A stretch of DNA of 64,000 nucleotides from Sphingomonas natans (GCF_030546695.1 NZ_JAUOTP010000004.1:434001-498000), one strand, 5' to 3'; positions 42,018-51,802 are shown, counted from the stretch's first letter. Numbers and translations: made by a program. The notes: a model not told the origin generated them from the sequence alone.

Positions 42018-44107
42018 GCCTTCGATCCTTCCAGAAGTTCGCGCGCCATCTTGACGACATTGTCGATCGTGAAGCCGAATTTCTCCTGCAGCTTCGTGAT
42101 CGGGGCGGACGCACCGAAGGTCGACATCGTGATCGTCCCGCCGTCGCTCGTCACATAGCGGTCCCAGCCGAGCGAGCCCGCCTGCTCGATCGCGAGCCGC
42201 TTCGTCACCTTCGGCGGCAGCACGCTCTCGCGATAGGCGCGGTCCTGCTTCTCGAAGAGATACCAGCTCGGCAGCGAGACGACGCGCGACTTGATGCCCT
42301 CGGCGGTCAGTTTCTCATGCGCCTGCACCGCGAGCGGCAATTCGCTGCCCGTCGCGATCAGGATGAACTCCGGCTCGCCGCCCTCGGCATCACCGAGCAC
42401 ATAGCCGCCCTTCTCGAGCCCGTCGGCGCTCGCATATTTCGAGCGGTCGAGCGTCTGAATCGCCTGGCGCGAGAAGATCAGCGCAGTCGGCTCGTGCGTG
42501 TGGGTCAGCGCGACCTTCCACGCGACTGCGACCTCGTTGGCGTCGCCCGGCCGGATCGTGTCGAGCCCGGGGATCGCGCGGAGCGTCGCAAGATGCTCGA
42601 TCGGCTGGTGCGTCGGCCCGTCCTCGCCCACGCCGATACTGTCGTGCGTGAACACGAAGATGGTCGGCACCTCCATGATCGCGGCGAGCCGGATCGGTGC
42701 GCGCATATAGTCGGAAAACACCAGGAAGGTGCCCGTGTACGAGCGCAGATACGAGAGCGCCATGCCGTTGGCGATCGATCCCATCGCATGTTCGCGGACG
42801 CCGAAATGCATGTTGCGCCCGCCATAGCTGCCCGGCTCGAACGCGCCCGCGCCCTGGAAGGTCAGCAAAGTCTTGGTCGATGGCGCGAGATCGGCTGCCC
42901 CGCCGATCAGCATCGGCACGTGCGGCGCGATCGCGTTGAGCACCTTGCCGCCCGCATCGCGCGAGGCCAGCCCCTTGGCGTCCGCTTCGAAGGTCGGGAT
43001 GTCGGCCTGCCAGCCGTCGGGCAATTTGCCCTGGCGCAGCAGATCGAGCTCGGCCGCCTGTTCGGGGAAGGCGCCGCGATACGCCTCGAAATCCGCATCC
43101 CACTTTTCGCGCAGCGGCACCGCGCGCTCGGTCATCGCGTCCTGCAGCAAGGTCTTCACCGCATCGGGGACCAGGAACTGCGCATCCTCGGGCCAGCCAT
43201 AGGCTTTCTTGGTGGCCTTGATGACCTCCTCGCCCATCGCATCGCTATGCGCCTTCTGCGTGCCCTGGATCGGGCTGCCATAGCCGATCACCGAATGGAC
43301 GACGATGAAGGTCGGCCGGTCGTCGGTCGCCTTGAAGCTCTCGATCGCGCGCGCGAACTCGCCGCGGTCATTCGCGTCGTTCACATGGATGACGTGCCAG
43401 CCATAGCCTTCGAAGCGCTTGCCGACATCCTCGGTGAAGGCGAGATCGGTGCCGCCCTCGATCGTGATGTGGTTGCTGTCATAGACCCAGCACAGGTTGG
43501 ACAGCTTCAGATGGCCCGCGACCGAGGCCGCCTCTTGGCTGACGCCCTCCATCATGTCGCCGTCGCCGGCAAAGGCGTAGACGTCGTGATCGAACAGCGT
43601 GAACTCGCCGCGGTTGAAATGCGCGGCGAGCGCGCGCTCGGCGATCGCCATGCCCACCGAATTGCCGCAGCCTTGGCCGAGCGGGCCCGTTGTCGTCTCC
43701 ACGCCGGTCGTCATCCGATATTCGGGATGGCCGGGCGTCTTGGAATCGAGCTGGCGGAACTGCTTGATGTCGTCGAGGCTCACCGCGGGCTTGCCGGTCT
43801 CGTTGCCGTCCGCGTCGATCTCCTTCACGCCAGCGAGGTGCAGCAGCGAGTAGAGCAGCATCGAGGCATGGCCGACCGACAGCACGAAGCGATCGCGGTT
43901 CGGCCAGTCTGGCTTGCCCGGATCGTAGCGCAGGAACTGACTCCACAGCGTATAGGCAACCGGGGCGAGCGCCATGGGCGTGCCGGGATGGCCGCTATTG
44001 GCCTTTTGCACGGCATCCATCGCCAGCGTGCGGATCGTGTCGATCGCGAGCCGTTCGGGGGAGCCGTCCTCGCGATAGGCGGAGAAGTCGGCGGTCTGAT
44101 CGTTCAT
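42014..44107 (-). CDS. tkt: transketolase
   Basis: 697 residues from [11 protein letters not shown] (ATG 44107); an in-frame extension to 44191 is unconserved. Landmarks: [19 protein letters not shown] (~25-43), TTGPLGQG, the ThDP motif [15 protein letters not shown]...N (~160-190), [13 protein letters not shown], and [14 protein letters not shown] (~475). It moves two-carbon units between pentose, heptose and triose/hexose phosphates. Between rpiA (upstream, 50 bp) and gnd (overlapping four bases), it links the oxidative and non-oxidative branches in one operon. Confidence 0.97.
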   Translation of the reverse strand: MNDQTADFSAYREDGSPERLAIDTIRTLAMDAVQKANSGHPGTPMALAPVAYTLWSQFLRYDPGKPDWPNRDRFVLSVGHASMLLYSLLHLAGVKEIDADGNETGKPAVSLDDIKQFRQLDSKTPGHPEYRMTTGVETTTGPLGQGCGNSVGMAIAERALAAHFNRGEFTLFDHDVYAFAGDGDMMEGVSQEAASVAGHLKLSNLCWVYDSNHITIEGGTDLAFTEDVGKRFEGYGWHVIHVNDANDRGEFARAIESFKATDDRPTFIVVHSVIGYGSPIQGTQKAHSDAMGEEVIKATKKAYGWPEDAQFLVPDAVKTLLQDAMTERAVPLREKWDADFEAYRGAFPEQAAELDLLRQGKLPDGWQADIPTFEADAKGLASRDAGGKVLNAIAPHVPMLIGGAADLAPSTKTLLTFQGAGAFEPGSYGGRNMHFGVREHAMGSIANGMALSYLRSYTGTFLVFSDYMRAPIRLAAIMEVPTIFVFTHDSIGVGEDGPTHQPIEHLATLRAIPGLDTIRPGDANEVAVAWKVALTHTHEPTALIFSRQAIQTLDRSKYASADGLEKGGYVLGDAEGGEPEFILIATGSELPLAVQAHEKLTAEGIKSRVVSLPSWYLFEKQDRAYRESVLPPKVTKRLAIEQAGSLGWDRYVTSDGGTITMSTFGASAPITKLQEKFGFTIDNVVKMARELLEGSKA

Positions 44108-44157
44108 GGAAAGTCCTTCGATTGGCGCCTGAACGAAGTGCCGGCGGGAAAGATGCG

Positions 44158-44850
44158 CTAGATGAGGCTTGGACCGCTCGGCCTGTCGCACCGTTTAACG
44201 GATTCGTCTTCACCGACCATCAGCACATCGATCTCGTCGAGAAAGAGGCCGTGGCCCAGCAGGCCGGGGATGGCCGAAAGCAACGCCGCCAGCCGGGGCA
44301 GATCGCTCATGTCGGCAAAGTCGCAATCGGCGAGCAGATTGCCCTGATCGCTGATCCGTCCTTCGCGCAGAAGCGGCTCCCCGCCGAGGCGACCGACCGC
44401 CGCCAGCACGGAGGCGCGCGCGAACGGCAAGATCTCGATCGGGATCGCGCGACTCAGGGTCGCGACGCTCTTCGATCCGTCCGCGATCGCGATCATCCTC
44501 GCCGCCGCCTGCGCGACGATCTTCTCGCGCAGCATCGCCCCGCCGCCGCCCTTGATCGCGCGGAGTGCCGGATCGATCTCGTCGACCCCGTCGACGCACA
44601 GATCAACCGCCGCGACATCCGCGAAATCGAGCACGGCGAGCCCGGCCGCCTGTGCCGAGCGTGCCGTCCCAAGCGAGGTCGCGACCGTCGTCACGCTCAG
44701 CCCCTCGGCTACCCGCCGCGCCAGCGCGCTCACGACGTGCGCCGCGGTCGTCCCCGTGCCGAGACCGACGAGCATCCCGCTCTCGATCTCGGCCACGGCG
44801 GCCTCGGCCGCACGCGCCTTTTCCGCGTCACGGTTCGGAAGGTTGGCCAT
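44158..44850 (-). CDS. rpiA: ribose-5-phosphate isomerase A
   Basis: 230 residues. GLGTGTTAAH (~30), the catalytic DGVDEID (~88) and KGGGGAMLREKI (~100) with the catalytic Glu are all present. It interconverts ribose 5-phosphate and ribulose 5-phosphate. ATG 44850 (MANLPNRDAEK) is chosen as it lies just after the M28 peptidase stop (five bases apart); the upstream open frame is a shadow of that gene. It probably opens the sugar-phosphate section of the operon. Confidence 0.95.
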   Translation of the reverse strand: MANLPNRDAEKARAAEAAVAEIESGMLVGLGTGTTAAHVVSALARRVAEGLSVTTVATSLGTARSAQAAGLAVLDFADVAAVDLCVDGVDEIDPALRAIKGGGGAMLREKIVAQAAARMIAIADGSKSVATLSRAIPIEILPFARASVLAAVGRLGGEPLLREGRISDQGNLLADCDFADMSDLPRLAALLSAIPGLLGHGLFLDEIDVLMVGEDESVKRCDRPSGPSLI

Positions 44851-44855
44851 CGCGC

Positions 44856-46514
44856 TTACTTGCGCGCGGTCGCCGTCTTGTCGCGCGCTGCTTTGAATTC
44901 GCTGTCGGCGCTCCACTGCGGCCATTCGCGCGAATTGGCGAGCTGTTCGCCAAGGCCGAACAACAGGTCCAGGTCCTGCACCGCACCCGTCAGATCCGTC
45001 TTGGAATCCCATTCGTCGGCGGGCTGGTGATAGCGGTCCTTGGTGTAAGCCGCTGCCAGTTCCTCGCCCTTCGCGGTGCCGCCGACGACGAGATCGTTGC
45101 CGCCCTTGAACGAGATTGCCGGCACGCCCTGCTTGGCCATTGGAAAATGGTCCGATCGGAAGAAGCCGCCGGCTTCCGGATGCGCCTCGGGCGTGAACGT
45201 CCGCCCGGCCTTGGCGCCTTGGGCGATCAGATCGTCGAGCAGGCCGAGCTTGGCGCTGCCCGAGATCGAGAAATTTTTCGCCGGCCCGTTCATCTGGATG
45301 CCGTCCATGTTGATCGCGCCGACCGTCGTCGCGAGCGGATAGAGCGGGTGCGTCGCATAATATTCGGAGCCGAGCAGCCCCTTCTCCTCGGCGGTGACCG
45401 CGAGGAACAGCACCGAGCGCTGCGGCTTGGGCGCCTTGGCGAAAGCGCGGCCCATCTCGATCAAGGCCGCGACGCCCGAGGCATTGTCGTGCGCGCCATT
45501 GTAGATCTTGTCGCCCTTCGCGTCCGCCAGCCCGACGCCGAGATGGTCCCAATGCGCCGAATAGATCAGCGTCTCGTCGGGCTTGGTCGCGCCCGCCACG
45601 CGGCCGACGACATTGTGCGAGACGATCCGACCGCTCGTCGCGGTCAGGTCGATCGACAGCGTCGCGTTGAGCGGCATCGGCTTGAAGGCGCGCGTCTGCG
45701 CCGCCTTCTTCGCTCCGTCGAAATCGAGCCCCGAGGCGCGGAACAGCTGCACAGCCAGATCGCGCTGGATCCAGGCTTCGACCGGCGCATGGCTCGCCTT
45801 GGGATTGTCGCGGACGATGTCGAACATCACGTTCGTGTTCGAATTCTTCACCGTCGCCCACTCGTAGGAGGCCGGCTTGCTCTCGTGGACGATCAAGGTG
45901 CCGATCGCCCCGCGCCGCGCAGCCTCCTCATATTTGTACGTCCAGCGACCATAATAGGTCATCGCCTTGCCGCCGAAATCTCCCTTGCCGGTCTCGAAAT
46001 CGGCATCGTTGATCAGCACGACGATCAGCTTGCCGCGCACGTCGACGCCCTTGAAATCGTCCCACTTCTTCTCGGGCGCGGTGATGCCGTAACCGACGAA
46101 GACGAGCGGCACGTTCTTGATGTTGATGGCCTTGGTACCGTCCAGCGGCGCGCGCACGGCGATCTCCTCGCCCTGCGCCAGCGCCTTGGTCGTGCCGCCC
46201 TCGGTCAGCGAGATGGTCGGCGTGCCGATATTCTCGGAGCGCAGCAGCGGCACGTCCTGCGTCCAGGCGCGGGTGCCGCCGGCCTTGGGGTCGCCCGCGG
46301 GCTCGAGACCGGCCTCGGCCATTTTCGCCGAGATATAGGCGACCGACTTTTCCTCGCCCGGCGTCGCGGGCCCGCGGCCCTCATAGGCGTCCGAGGCCAG
46401 CGTCTCGATATGACCCGCAATCCTCGCCGCCTCGAAATGCGAGGGCGCGGTCTGCGCCATCAGCGGCATCGCGCCGATCACGAACGCCACGCCGCACAAC
46501 AAGCCGCTCTTCAT
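44856..46514 (-). CDS. exported M28 family zinc aminopeptidase with PA domain
   Basis: 552 residues. Signal peptide MKSGLLCGVAFVIGAMPLMAQ. A protease-associated (PA) insert (~125-280) splits the lead-in from the M28 catalytic core with two-zinc ligands in SAHWDHLGVG, YNGAHDNASGVAAL, TAEEKGLLGSEYY and FFRSDHFPMA. Members cleave N-terminal residues from peptides outside the cytoplasm. It is five bases upstream of rpiA on the same strand; transcription may run on, although a functional link to sugar-phosphate metabolism is not evident. Confidence 0.92.
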   Translation of the reverse strand: MKSGLLCGVAFVIGAMPLMAQTAPSHFEAARIAGHIETLASDAYEGRGPATPGEEKSVAYISAKMAEAGLEPAGDPKAGGTRAWTQDVPLLRSENIGTPTISLTEGGTTKALAQGEEIAVRAPLDGTKAINIKNVPLVFVGYGITAPEKKWDDFKGVDVRGKLIVVLINDADFETGKGDFGGKAMTYYGRWTYKYEEAARRGAIGTLIVHESKPASYEWATVKNSNTNVMFDIVRDNPKASHAPVEAWIQRDLAVQLFRASGLDFDGAKKAAQTRAFKPMPLNATLSIDLTATSGRIVSHNVVGRVAGATKPDETLIYSAHWDHLGVGLADAKGDKIYNGAHDNASGVAALIEMGRAFAKAPKPQRSVLFLAVTAEEKGLLGSEYYATHPLYPLATTVGAINMDGIQMNGPAKNFSISGSAKLGLLDDLIAQGAKAGRTFTPEAHPEAGGFFRSDHFPMAKQGVPAISFKGGNDLVVGGTAKGEELAAAYTKDRYHQPADEWDSKTDLTGAVQDLDLLFGLGEQLANSREWPQWSADSEFKAARDKTATARK

Positions 46515-46623
46515 CTTACGCCCTCTCGAAAGTCAGGGCGCCTGACTGCCCCTTCGCCCGGCCGTCAGCAAGAGGCAGACTCACTGTCCTGGTTCGTTGG
46601 TCACAAAACCAGGCGCAGTGCGC

Positions 46624-47829
46624 TCAGTTGGAGGCGATCTGCATGTCGCGCAGCGGCCGTCCGTCGAGGCGGGCAATCACCTCGGCATCGCGCCCATAGG
46701 GATCGCCATAGGAAACGAGATCGCCATTCGCGTCACGGTCCAGCGTGAAATAGACGAGATAGACGTTGTAGCGCTTCGGCAGCGCCAGCGTCTTCGTATC
46801 CGTGCCGGCCAGCGCCTCGTCGAGCTTCGCACCGTCCCCGCCGTCGGACATCAGTTCGGTCGCGAGCTGGTCGATATCCTTCACGCGGATGCAGCCGTGG
46901 CTCAGTGCGCGCTGATCCTTGGCGAAACCGCCTTTCGACGGCGTATCGTGCAGGTAGATCGCCTGGTCGTTGGTCAGGTTGATCTTGAGCCGGCCCAGCG
47001 CATTTTTCGGCCCGGGCAGCTGGCGCACGCTGTAGCCGCCGGCCGAGGCCTTGAAGATATAGCCGGCCTTGCCCGGCCGCAGGTTCGAGCTCTTGATGAT
47101 GCTCGCCGGCACATACCAGGACGGATTGACGACGAGCGACGGCGCATCGCCCGCGATCCACGGCGTCGGCGTGTCCTTGGCGCCGACCACGACCGTATAG
47201 GTCGAGAGCACCGCGCCGTCGTTGATCCGCTCCAGTTTGTAGCTCGGCACGTTCACATAAAGATACTCGGTGCCGAGGTCGCGCGGCATCCAGCGCCAGC
47301 GCTCCATGTTCGCGCGGATGCGGTCGCGCGAAGCGCCGTCGGACGTATCGGCCAAGGCGGCCTTCAGCGCCTTGTAGCGCTCGTCCACCGGCAACAGGCT
47401 CTGCAGATACGAGCGCACCTTGCCGCGCTCGATCGCGGCGTTCAGGACCACCGGATCGACCGAGCCGTTGCCGCGATCGATATGCCAGCCCAGATCCGCG
47501 CGATCGCCGACCCGGCCATATTGATAGTCATGCGCGAGCGTCAGCGCGGCGCGCTGCGCGACCGCGTCCAGCGCCGGGCTCTCCCCCTGCTCCGCCGCGG
47601 CCTTGAGCGAGGCGAGCCCATAATCGGTAGGACGCAGGCCTTCGTCCGCCGAACCTTCGATCGCGCCGATCAGATCTTTCGCCGCAGCCTTGGTCCACAC
47701 AGTGGCCGGCGCAGGCGCCATCGCCGTTTCGGCCACCGGCACGATGCTCGCCTGCTGCTCGGGAACACTGGCTGCGCCCATTCCGCAAAAGGCTGCACCG
47801 GCGAGGAGAAGCAGGCGATCGATCTTCAT
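46624..47829 (-). CDS. L,D-transpeptidase (YcbB-like, YkuD domain)
   Basis: 401 residues. Signal peptide (1-20); a scaffold/peptidoglycan-binding part (~45-180), then the YkuD catalytic domain with IYLHDTPSKGGF and the active-site S-H311-G-C313-I-R (SHGCIRV). It makes 3-3 crosslinks in peptidoglycan or attaches proteins to it, working in the periplasm. The arrangement, with a long insertion before the catalytic Cys, is of the YcbB/LdtD type. It stands 109 bp from the M28 peptidase gene, and a 213-bp gap upstream includes an AT-rich stretch near 47,895-47,915 that probably holds its promoter. Confidence 0.92.
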   Translation of the reverse strand: MKIDRLLLLAGAAFCGMGAASVPEQQASIVPVAETAMAPAPATVWTKAAAKDLIGAIEGSADEGLRPTDYGLASLKAAAEQGESPALDAVAQRAALTLAHDYQYGRVGDRADLGWHIDRGNGSVDPVVLNAAIERGKVRSYLQSLLPVDERYKALKAALADTSDGASRDRIRANMERWRWMPRDLGTEYLYVNVPSYKLERINDGAVLSTYTVVVGAKDTPTPWIAGDAPSLVVNPSWYVPASIIKSSNLRPGKAGYIFKASAGGYSVRQLPGPKNALGRLKINLTNDQAIYLHDTPSKGGFAKDQRALSHGCIRVKDIDQLATELMSDGGDGAKLDEALAGTDTKTLALPKRYNVYLVYFTLDRDANGDLVSYGDPYGRDAEVIARLDGRPLRDMQIASN

Positions 47830-48042
47830 GGCAACGCTCCCAGAACCTTGAATGCCGGAACGAAGCTACGGCTGTCGCGATCCACGGGATTTGAAAGTCA
47901 ATATAAATTTATCAGTGCCGCAACGGCTCGACGCCGCAGATAAACGGTTCACCGCAGCTTTCCGCTTCGCAAACAAGAAATTTGTGCGGCGGAGGCGAAA
48001 CGTTTGGCACAAACCCGCGTCCGGGCTCGTTCTTGCCATCCT

Positions 48043-48225
48043 ATGTCACAGCTTAACCCCACCCCCCAGCCGCAGTCGGAGCGGATCGTCGCGGTCGGCC
48101 TCCTGACCGAGCAGGATCTGGGCGTACTTGGGCAGGGTTTCCGCCGTGCCTTCCGGCTCCAGCACGATCATGACTTTCACGATCTGCTAGCGGCGATCGA
48201 TCGCGCGGACGCCGAGGCGCGCTGA
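48043..48225 (+). CDS. small conserved-looking hypothetical protein
   Basis: 60 residues from ATG 48043 (MSQLNPTPQPQSERIVAVGL); TTG 48004 would extend it. The core IVAVGLLTEQDLGVLGQGFR followed by FHDLLAAIDRAD looks like a short ordered domain, and I recall similar small proteins in sphingomonads, without known function. No signal peptide or membrane segment. A perfect 10-bp hairpin follows the stop. Confidence 0.6.
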   Translation: MSQLNPTPQPQSERIVAVGLLTEQDLGVLGQGFRRAFRLQHDHDFHDLLAAIDRADAEAR

Positions 48226-48230
48226 CCGGC

Positions 48231-48255
48231 TTCCCCTCCCGCGCAGGGAGGGGAA
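48231..48255. terminator. bidirectional hairpin between convergent genes
   Basis: TTCCCCTCCC-GCGCA-GGGAGGGGAA is a perfect 10-bp stem between the small hypothetical gene and sodC, ten bases or fewer from each stop. T-runs are lacking; it resembles the hairpin at 63359-63384. Confidence 0.6.
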
Positions 48256-48264
48256 CGGGTTCTC

Positions 48265-48756
48265 TTACTTGAACGCCCCGCAGGCTACCCGATCGCCCGC
48301 GCCCCCGATCGGCTGCGTCGTATAATCATCCGCTTTGGCATGGATCACGATCGCCGATCCGTCGGCGTCGTGCAGCGGCGCCATCATCGTCAGCGTCGTG
48401 AACAGCTCGGCCTTCGCCGTGCCGTCTGCGCCCGCATAGATGTTGGGCAGGTCGCCCGTGTCGTTGGCGGCCGGGTTGAGCAGGCCGTGCGCGGCCGGCG
48501 TCGCGCTGTGCGTGTGCGCGCCGGCCATCTTGAACGCCGCATCCGAGCAATCGGCCTTTTCGTGGATATGGATTGCGTGCCAGCCCGGCGTCAGGCCGGT
48601 CGCGTCCACCTTGATCAGCAGGCCCTTGGGCGCCGCGATCAGGTCGACCGATCCGGCCGAGGCGCCGGCATTGTTCTTGAGCGGCACGACATGCGCGACC
48701 GCGGCGGCGGGCAGTGCCGCGGCGGCGATCAGCGCGAGCATATGAGAAAAGCGCAT
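48265..48756 (-). CDS. sodC: Cu/Zn superoxide dismutase family protein
   Basis: 163 residues from ATG 48756; the longer open frame toward 48888 is not conserved. Signal peptide MRFSHMLALIAAAALPAAAVA. Metal ligands appear in order: WHAIHIHEKADC (Cu His pair and first Cys of the disulfide), AGAHTHSATPAAHG and LPNIYAGADG (Zn site), AIVIHAKADDYTTQPIGGAGDRVACG (Cu His, catalytic-site Arg and second Cys). It removes superoxide in the periplasm. It is divergent from polA, 121 bp apart. Confidence 0.93.
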   Translation of the reverse strand: MRFSHMLALIAAAALPAAAVAHVVPLKNNAGASAGSVDLIAAPKGLLIKVDATGLTPGWHAIHIHEKADCSDAAFKMAGAHTHSATPAAHGLLNPAANDTGDLPNIYAGADGTAKAELFTTLTMMAPLHDADGSAIVIHAKADDYTTQPIGGAGDRVACGAFK

Positions 48757-48877
48757 GAGCGGGTCCTTCTGCTGATGGATCGAGCGTGACGCGTAACTCG
48801 TGCATCGCGCGCGCCGTTCCTTGTCCGCCGATAAACGGGCGATGCAAGGGGCTTCAAGCGCTGCTACAGATGCGCCG

Positions 48878-51661
48878 ATGGCCGCCAATCACCTCTATCT
48901 GGTCGACGGCTCGGGCTATATTTTCCGGGCATATCATCGACTTCCCCCCCTCACCAACCGCCACGGCGTCCCCGCCGGCGCGGTCTATGGATTCACGACG
49001 ATGCTGTGGAAGCTCGTCGAGGACCTCAACAAGCCTGTCCTGAGCGACGTCGAGGGAGCCGGAGGGCCGACCCATCTCGCGGTGATTCTGGACGCCTCGT
49101 CCAAGACTTTTCGCAACGACATGTACGATCAGTACAAGGCGCACCGTCCCCCGCCGCCCGAGGATCTGGTTCCCCAGTTCCCGCTGATCCGCGTCGCCAC
49201 GCGCGCTTTCTCGATTCCCTGCATCGAGGAAGTCGGGCTCGAGGCCGACGACATCATCGCCTGCTATTCCAAGGCCGCGCTCGCCGCGGGCTGGCAGGTC
49301 ACGATCGTCTCGTCGGACAAGGATCTCATGCAGCTGATCGAGCCCGGCCGGCTCGACATGCTCGATACGATGAACAATCGCCGCCTCGGCGCCGAGCATG
49401 TCCGCGAAAAGTTCGGCGTCGCGCCCGAACAGCTCGGCGACGTCCTCGCGCTGATGGGCGACAGCGTCGACAACGTCCCTGGGGTTCCCGGCGTAGGACC
49501 CAAGACCGCGAGCGAGCTGATCCAGACCTACGGCACGCTGGAGGCGGTGCTCGCCGCGGCACCCGAGATCAAGAAGCCCAAGCTCCGCCAGAACCTGATC
49601 GACCATGCCGACAATGCCCGCCTCAGCCGCGAGCTCGTCCGCCTGGTCTGCGATCGCCCGCTCCCCGAGCCACTCGAAGCCCTCGCGATGAAGGGCATTC
49701 CGCCCGAGCCGCTCAAGGCATTCCTGACCGACATGGGCTTCCGCTCGCTGCTGACCAAGCTCAGCGGCGCCGAAGCCGCGACCGAGGCGATCGCCCCGCG
49801 CGTCGAGGATGCGCAGCCGTTCGTCCACAAGGATTACGAGACCGTCGTAACGGAAGCCGATCTCGATCGCTGGATCGAAGCCGCGCGCGCCGCGGGCCGC
49901 TTCGCGGTCGATACCGAGACCGACCATGTCGATTGCGTCCGCGCCAAGCTCGTCGGCATCAGCCTCGCCACGCAACCGGGCAAGGCCTGCTACATCCCGC
50001 TCGCGCATGGCGATGCAGGCGACGATCTGCTCGCCGAAAAGCCCGTCCAGCTTGATCCTGCGCTCGTGCTGGCGAAGCTCAAGCCGCTGCTGGAGGACCC
50101 GTCGCTCCTCAAGATCGGCCAGAACATCAAGTACGACCTGATCATGTTCCGCAAGAACGGCGTCGATATCGCCCCCTATGACGATACGATGCTGCTCTCC
50201 TACGATCTCGACGCAGGGCTGGGCGGCCACGGCATGGACGATCTCGCCAAGCGCCACCTCGATCATGCCTGCATCGAGTTCAAGGCGGTGTGCGGGACGG
50301 GCAAGGCGCAGGTCACGTTCGACAAGGTGCCGCTCGACAAGGCCACCGAATATGCGGCCGAGGATGCGGACGTCACGCTCCGCCTGTGGCACCGCCTCAA
50401 GCCCCGCCTGGGGCGCGAATCCGCGACGCGCGTCTACGAGCTCGTCGATCGCCCGCTCGTCCCCGTCATCGCCGAGATGGAGCGCGCCGGCATCCTCGTC
50501 GACCGCGCCGAGCTCTCGCGCCTCTCGACCGAATTCGGCCACGAAATCACCCGACTCGAAGGCGTGATCCACACCGCCGCGCAAGGGCCGTTCACGATCG
50601 GCAGCCCCAAGCAATTGGGCGAAGTCCTGTTCGATCGCCTCGGCGCCGCCGGCGGCCGCAAGGGCAAAAGCGGCGTTTATTCGACCGACGTCACCGAACT
50701 TGAGCGGATCGGTCTCGGCGACGATGCCGCCGCCGAAGTCGCGCGCCTCGCGCTCGAATGGCGCCAGCTGTCGAAGCTCAAGTCCACTTACACCGATGCG
50801 CTCCAGGAGGAGATCAATTCGGTCTCCGGCCGCGTCCACACGAGCTTCTCGATGGCCGTCGCCCAGACCGGGCGCCTCTCCTCGACGGAGCCCAATCTCC
50901 AGAACATTCCGATCCGCACCGAGACCGGCCGCCGCATCCGCCAGGCCTTCGTCGCGCCGGCCGGATACAGCCTGATCTCGGCCGACTACTCGCAGATCGA
51001 GCTCCGCCTCGCCGCGCACATGGCCGACGTGCCGCAGCTGCGCGAAGCCTTCGCCAATGGCGACGACATCCACAGCCTGACCGCGCAGGAATTGTTCGGC
51101 GAGGTGAACCGCGAGACGCGCGGCCGCGCCAAGACGATCAACTTCGCGATCCTCTATGGCATCTCGTCCTGGGGCCTCGCCGGCCGCCTGGGCGTCGATC
51201 GCACCGAGGCGCAGGCGATCATCGATCGCTATTTCGATCGCTTCCCCGGCGTCCAGACCTACATCGCCGAGACCGTCGCCAAGGTCCGCGAACTGGGCTT
51301 CGTGACCACGCTCTTCGGCCGCAAGACGCACCTCCCCGGCGCGAAGGCCAAGACGGTCGGCGAACGCCAGTCGGCCGAGCGCCAGGCGATCAACGCCCCG
51401 ATCCAGGGGACCTGCGCCGACATCATCAAGCGTGCGATGATCCGCATGCCCGCCGCCCTCGCCGAGGCCGGCCTCACTGGTACGCGCATGCTCCTCCAGG
51501 TCCATGACGAACTCGTCTTCGAGGCGCCCGATGGCGAGGTCGAGGCCGCCAAGCCCGTCATCCTGCGCGTGATGGCCGGTGCGGCCGAACCTCATGTCAC
51601 GCTCTCGGTGCCCTTGGGCGTCGAAATCGGCCACGGCCCAAGCTGGGGCGCCGCGCATTGA
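48878..51661 (+). CDS. polA: DNA polymerase I
   Basis: 927 residues from MAANHLYLVDGSGYIFRAYH. Three domains: 5'-3' exonuclease (1-300), 3'-5' exonuclease (~320-520, FAVDTETD keeps the catalytic Asp and Glu, so proofreading looks intact) and polymerase (~530-927, with LISADYSQIELRLAAH, RGRAKTINFAILYGIS and LLQVHDELVFE). It fills gaps and removes RNA primers. Residues 52-62 (KPVLSDVEGAG) lie where related proteins read directly from the helix into GPTHLAVILD; the DNA here (49037-49057) matches the local dispersed repeat, so it seems to be an in-frame repeat insertion. The start has no in-frame rival of quality. Confidence 0.97.
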   Translation: MAANHLYLVDGSGYIFRAYHRLPPLTNRHGVPAGAVYGFTTMLWKLVEDLNKPVLSDVEGAGGPTHLAVILDASSKTFRNDMYDQYKAHRPPPPEDLVPQFPLIRVATRAFSIPCIEEVGLEADDIIACYSKAALAAGWQVTIVSSDKDLMQLIEPGRLDMLDTMNNRRLGAEHVREKFGVAPEQLGDVLALMGDSVDNVPGVPGVGPKTASELIQTYGTLEAVLAAAPEIKKPKLRQNLIDHADNARLSRELVRLVCDRPLPEPLEALAMKGIPPEPLKAFLTDMGFRSLLTKLSGAEAATEAIAPRVEDAQPFVHKDYETVVTEADLDRWIEAARAAGRFAVDTETDHVDCVRAKLVGISLATQPGKACYIPLAHGDAGDDLLAEKPVQLDPALVLAKLKPLLEDPSLLKIGQNIKYDLIMFRKNGVDIAPYDDTMLLSYDLDAGLGGHGMDDLAKRHLDHACIEFKAVCGTGKAQVTFDKVPLDKATEYAAEDADVTLRLWHRLKPRLGRESATRVYELVDRPLVPVIAEMERAGILVDRAELSRLSTEFGHEITRLEGVIHTAAQGPFTIGSPKQLGEVLFDRLGAAGGRKGKSGVYSTDVTELERIGLGDDAAAEVARLALEWRQLSKLKSTYTDALQEEINSVSGRVHTSFSMAVAQTGRLSSTEPNLQNIPIRTETGRRIRQAFVAPAGYSLISADYSQIELRLAAHMADVPQLREAFANGDDIHSLTAQELFGEVNRETRGRAKTINFAILYGISSWGLAGRLGVDRTEAQAIIDRYFDRFPGVQTYIAETVAKVRELGFVTTLFGRKTHLPGAKAKTVGERQSAERQAINAPIQGTCADIIKRAMIRMPAALAEAGLTGTRMLLQVHDELVFEAPDGEVEAAKPVILRVMAGAAEPHVTLSVPLGVEIGHGPSWGAAH
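49037..49057 (+). repeat. dispersed-repeat unit inserted in frame in polA
   Basis: The 21 bases at 49037-49057 differ at two positions from 51709-51729 (GTCCTGAGCGAAGTCGAAGG... form), a half-arm of the inverted repeat after polA. Inside polA they encode VLSDVEG, the peptide typical of translated repeats of this type. Confidence 0.7.
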
Positions 51662-51703
51662 GCCGGCGCGCGGGCGCCTTCAATGCAGTCCCCTCTCCCT
51701 TTC

Positions 51704-51784
51704 CGTTCGTCCTGAGCGAAGTCGAAGGACGTGCTGCGGGCGATGCCGCCAGCGGCACGTGCTTCGACAAGCTCAGCACGAACG
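51704..51784. repeat. REP-like inverted repeat between polA and the flippase gene
   Basis: Left arm 51704-51734 and right arm 51755-51784 are imperfect inverted copies around a 20-base centre, sharing CGTTCGT, CTGAGC, GTCGAAG and CACGTGC. The element is 42 bases after the polA stop and ends at the possible flippase ATG (51785). Confidence 0.85.
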
Positions 51785-51802
51785 ATGTTCTGGTGGCCGC
51801 CC

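Noticed and set aside
41873-44161. A 762-codon plus-strand frame opposite transketolase
   Set aside because: Antisense shadow; transketolase motifs on the other strand are complete.
46515-46623. CTGGTT/AACCAG hairpin as terminator of the L,D-transpeptidase gene
   Set aside because: The stem is short with a 12-base loop and lacks a T-run on the minus strand.
44565-46748. A 727-codon plus-strand frame opposite the M28 peptidase and rpiA
   Set aside because: Antisense shadow of two clear genes with Arg-rich product.
48854-51658. A 934-codon minus-strand frame opposite polA
   Set aside because: Mirror of polA codons; no domain can be recognised, while polA is certain.
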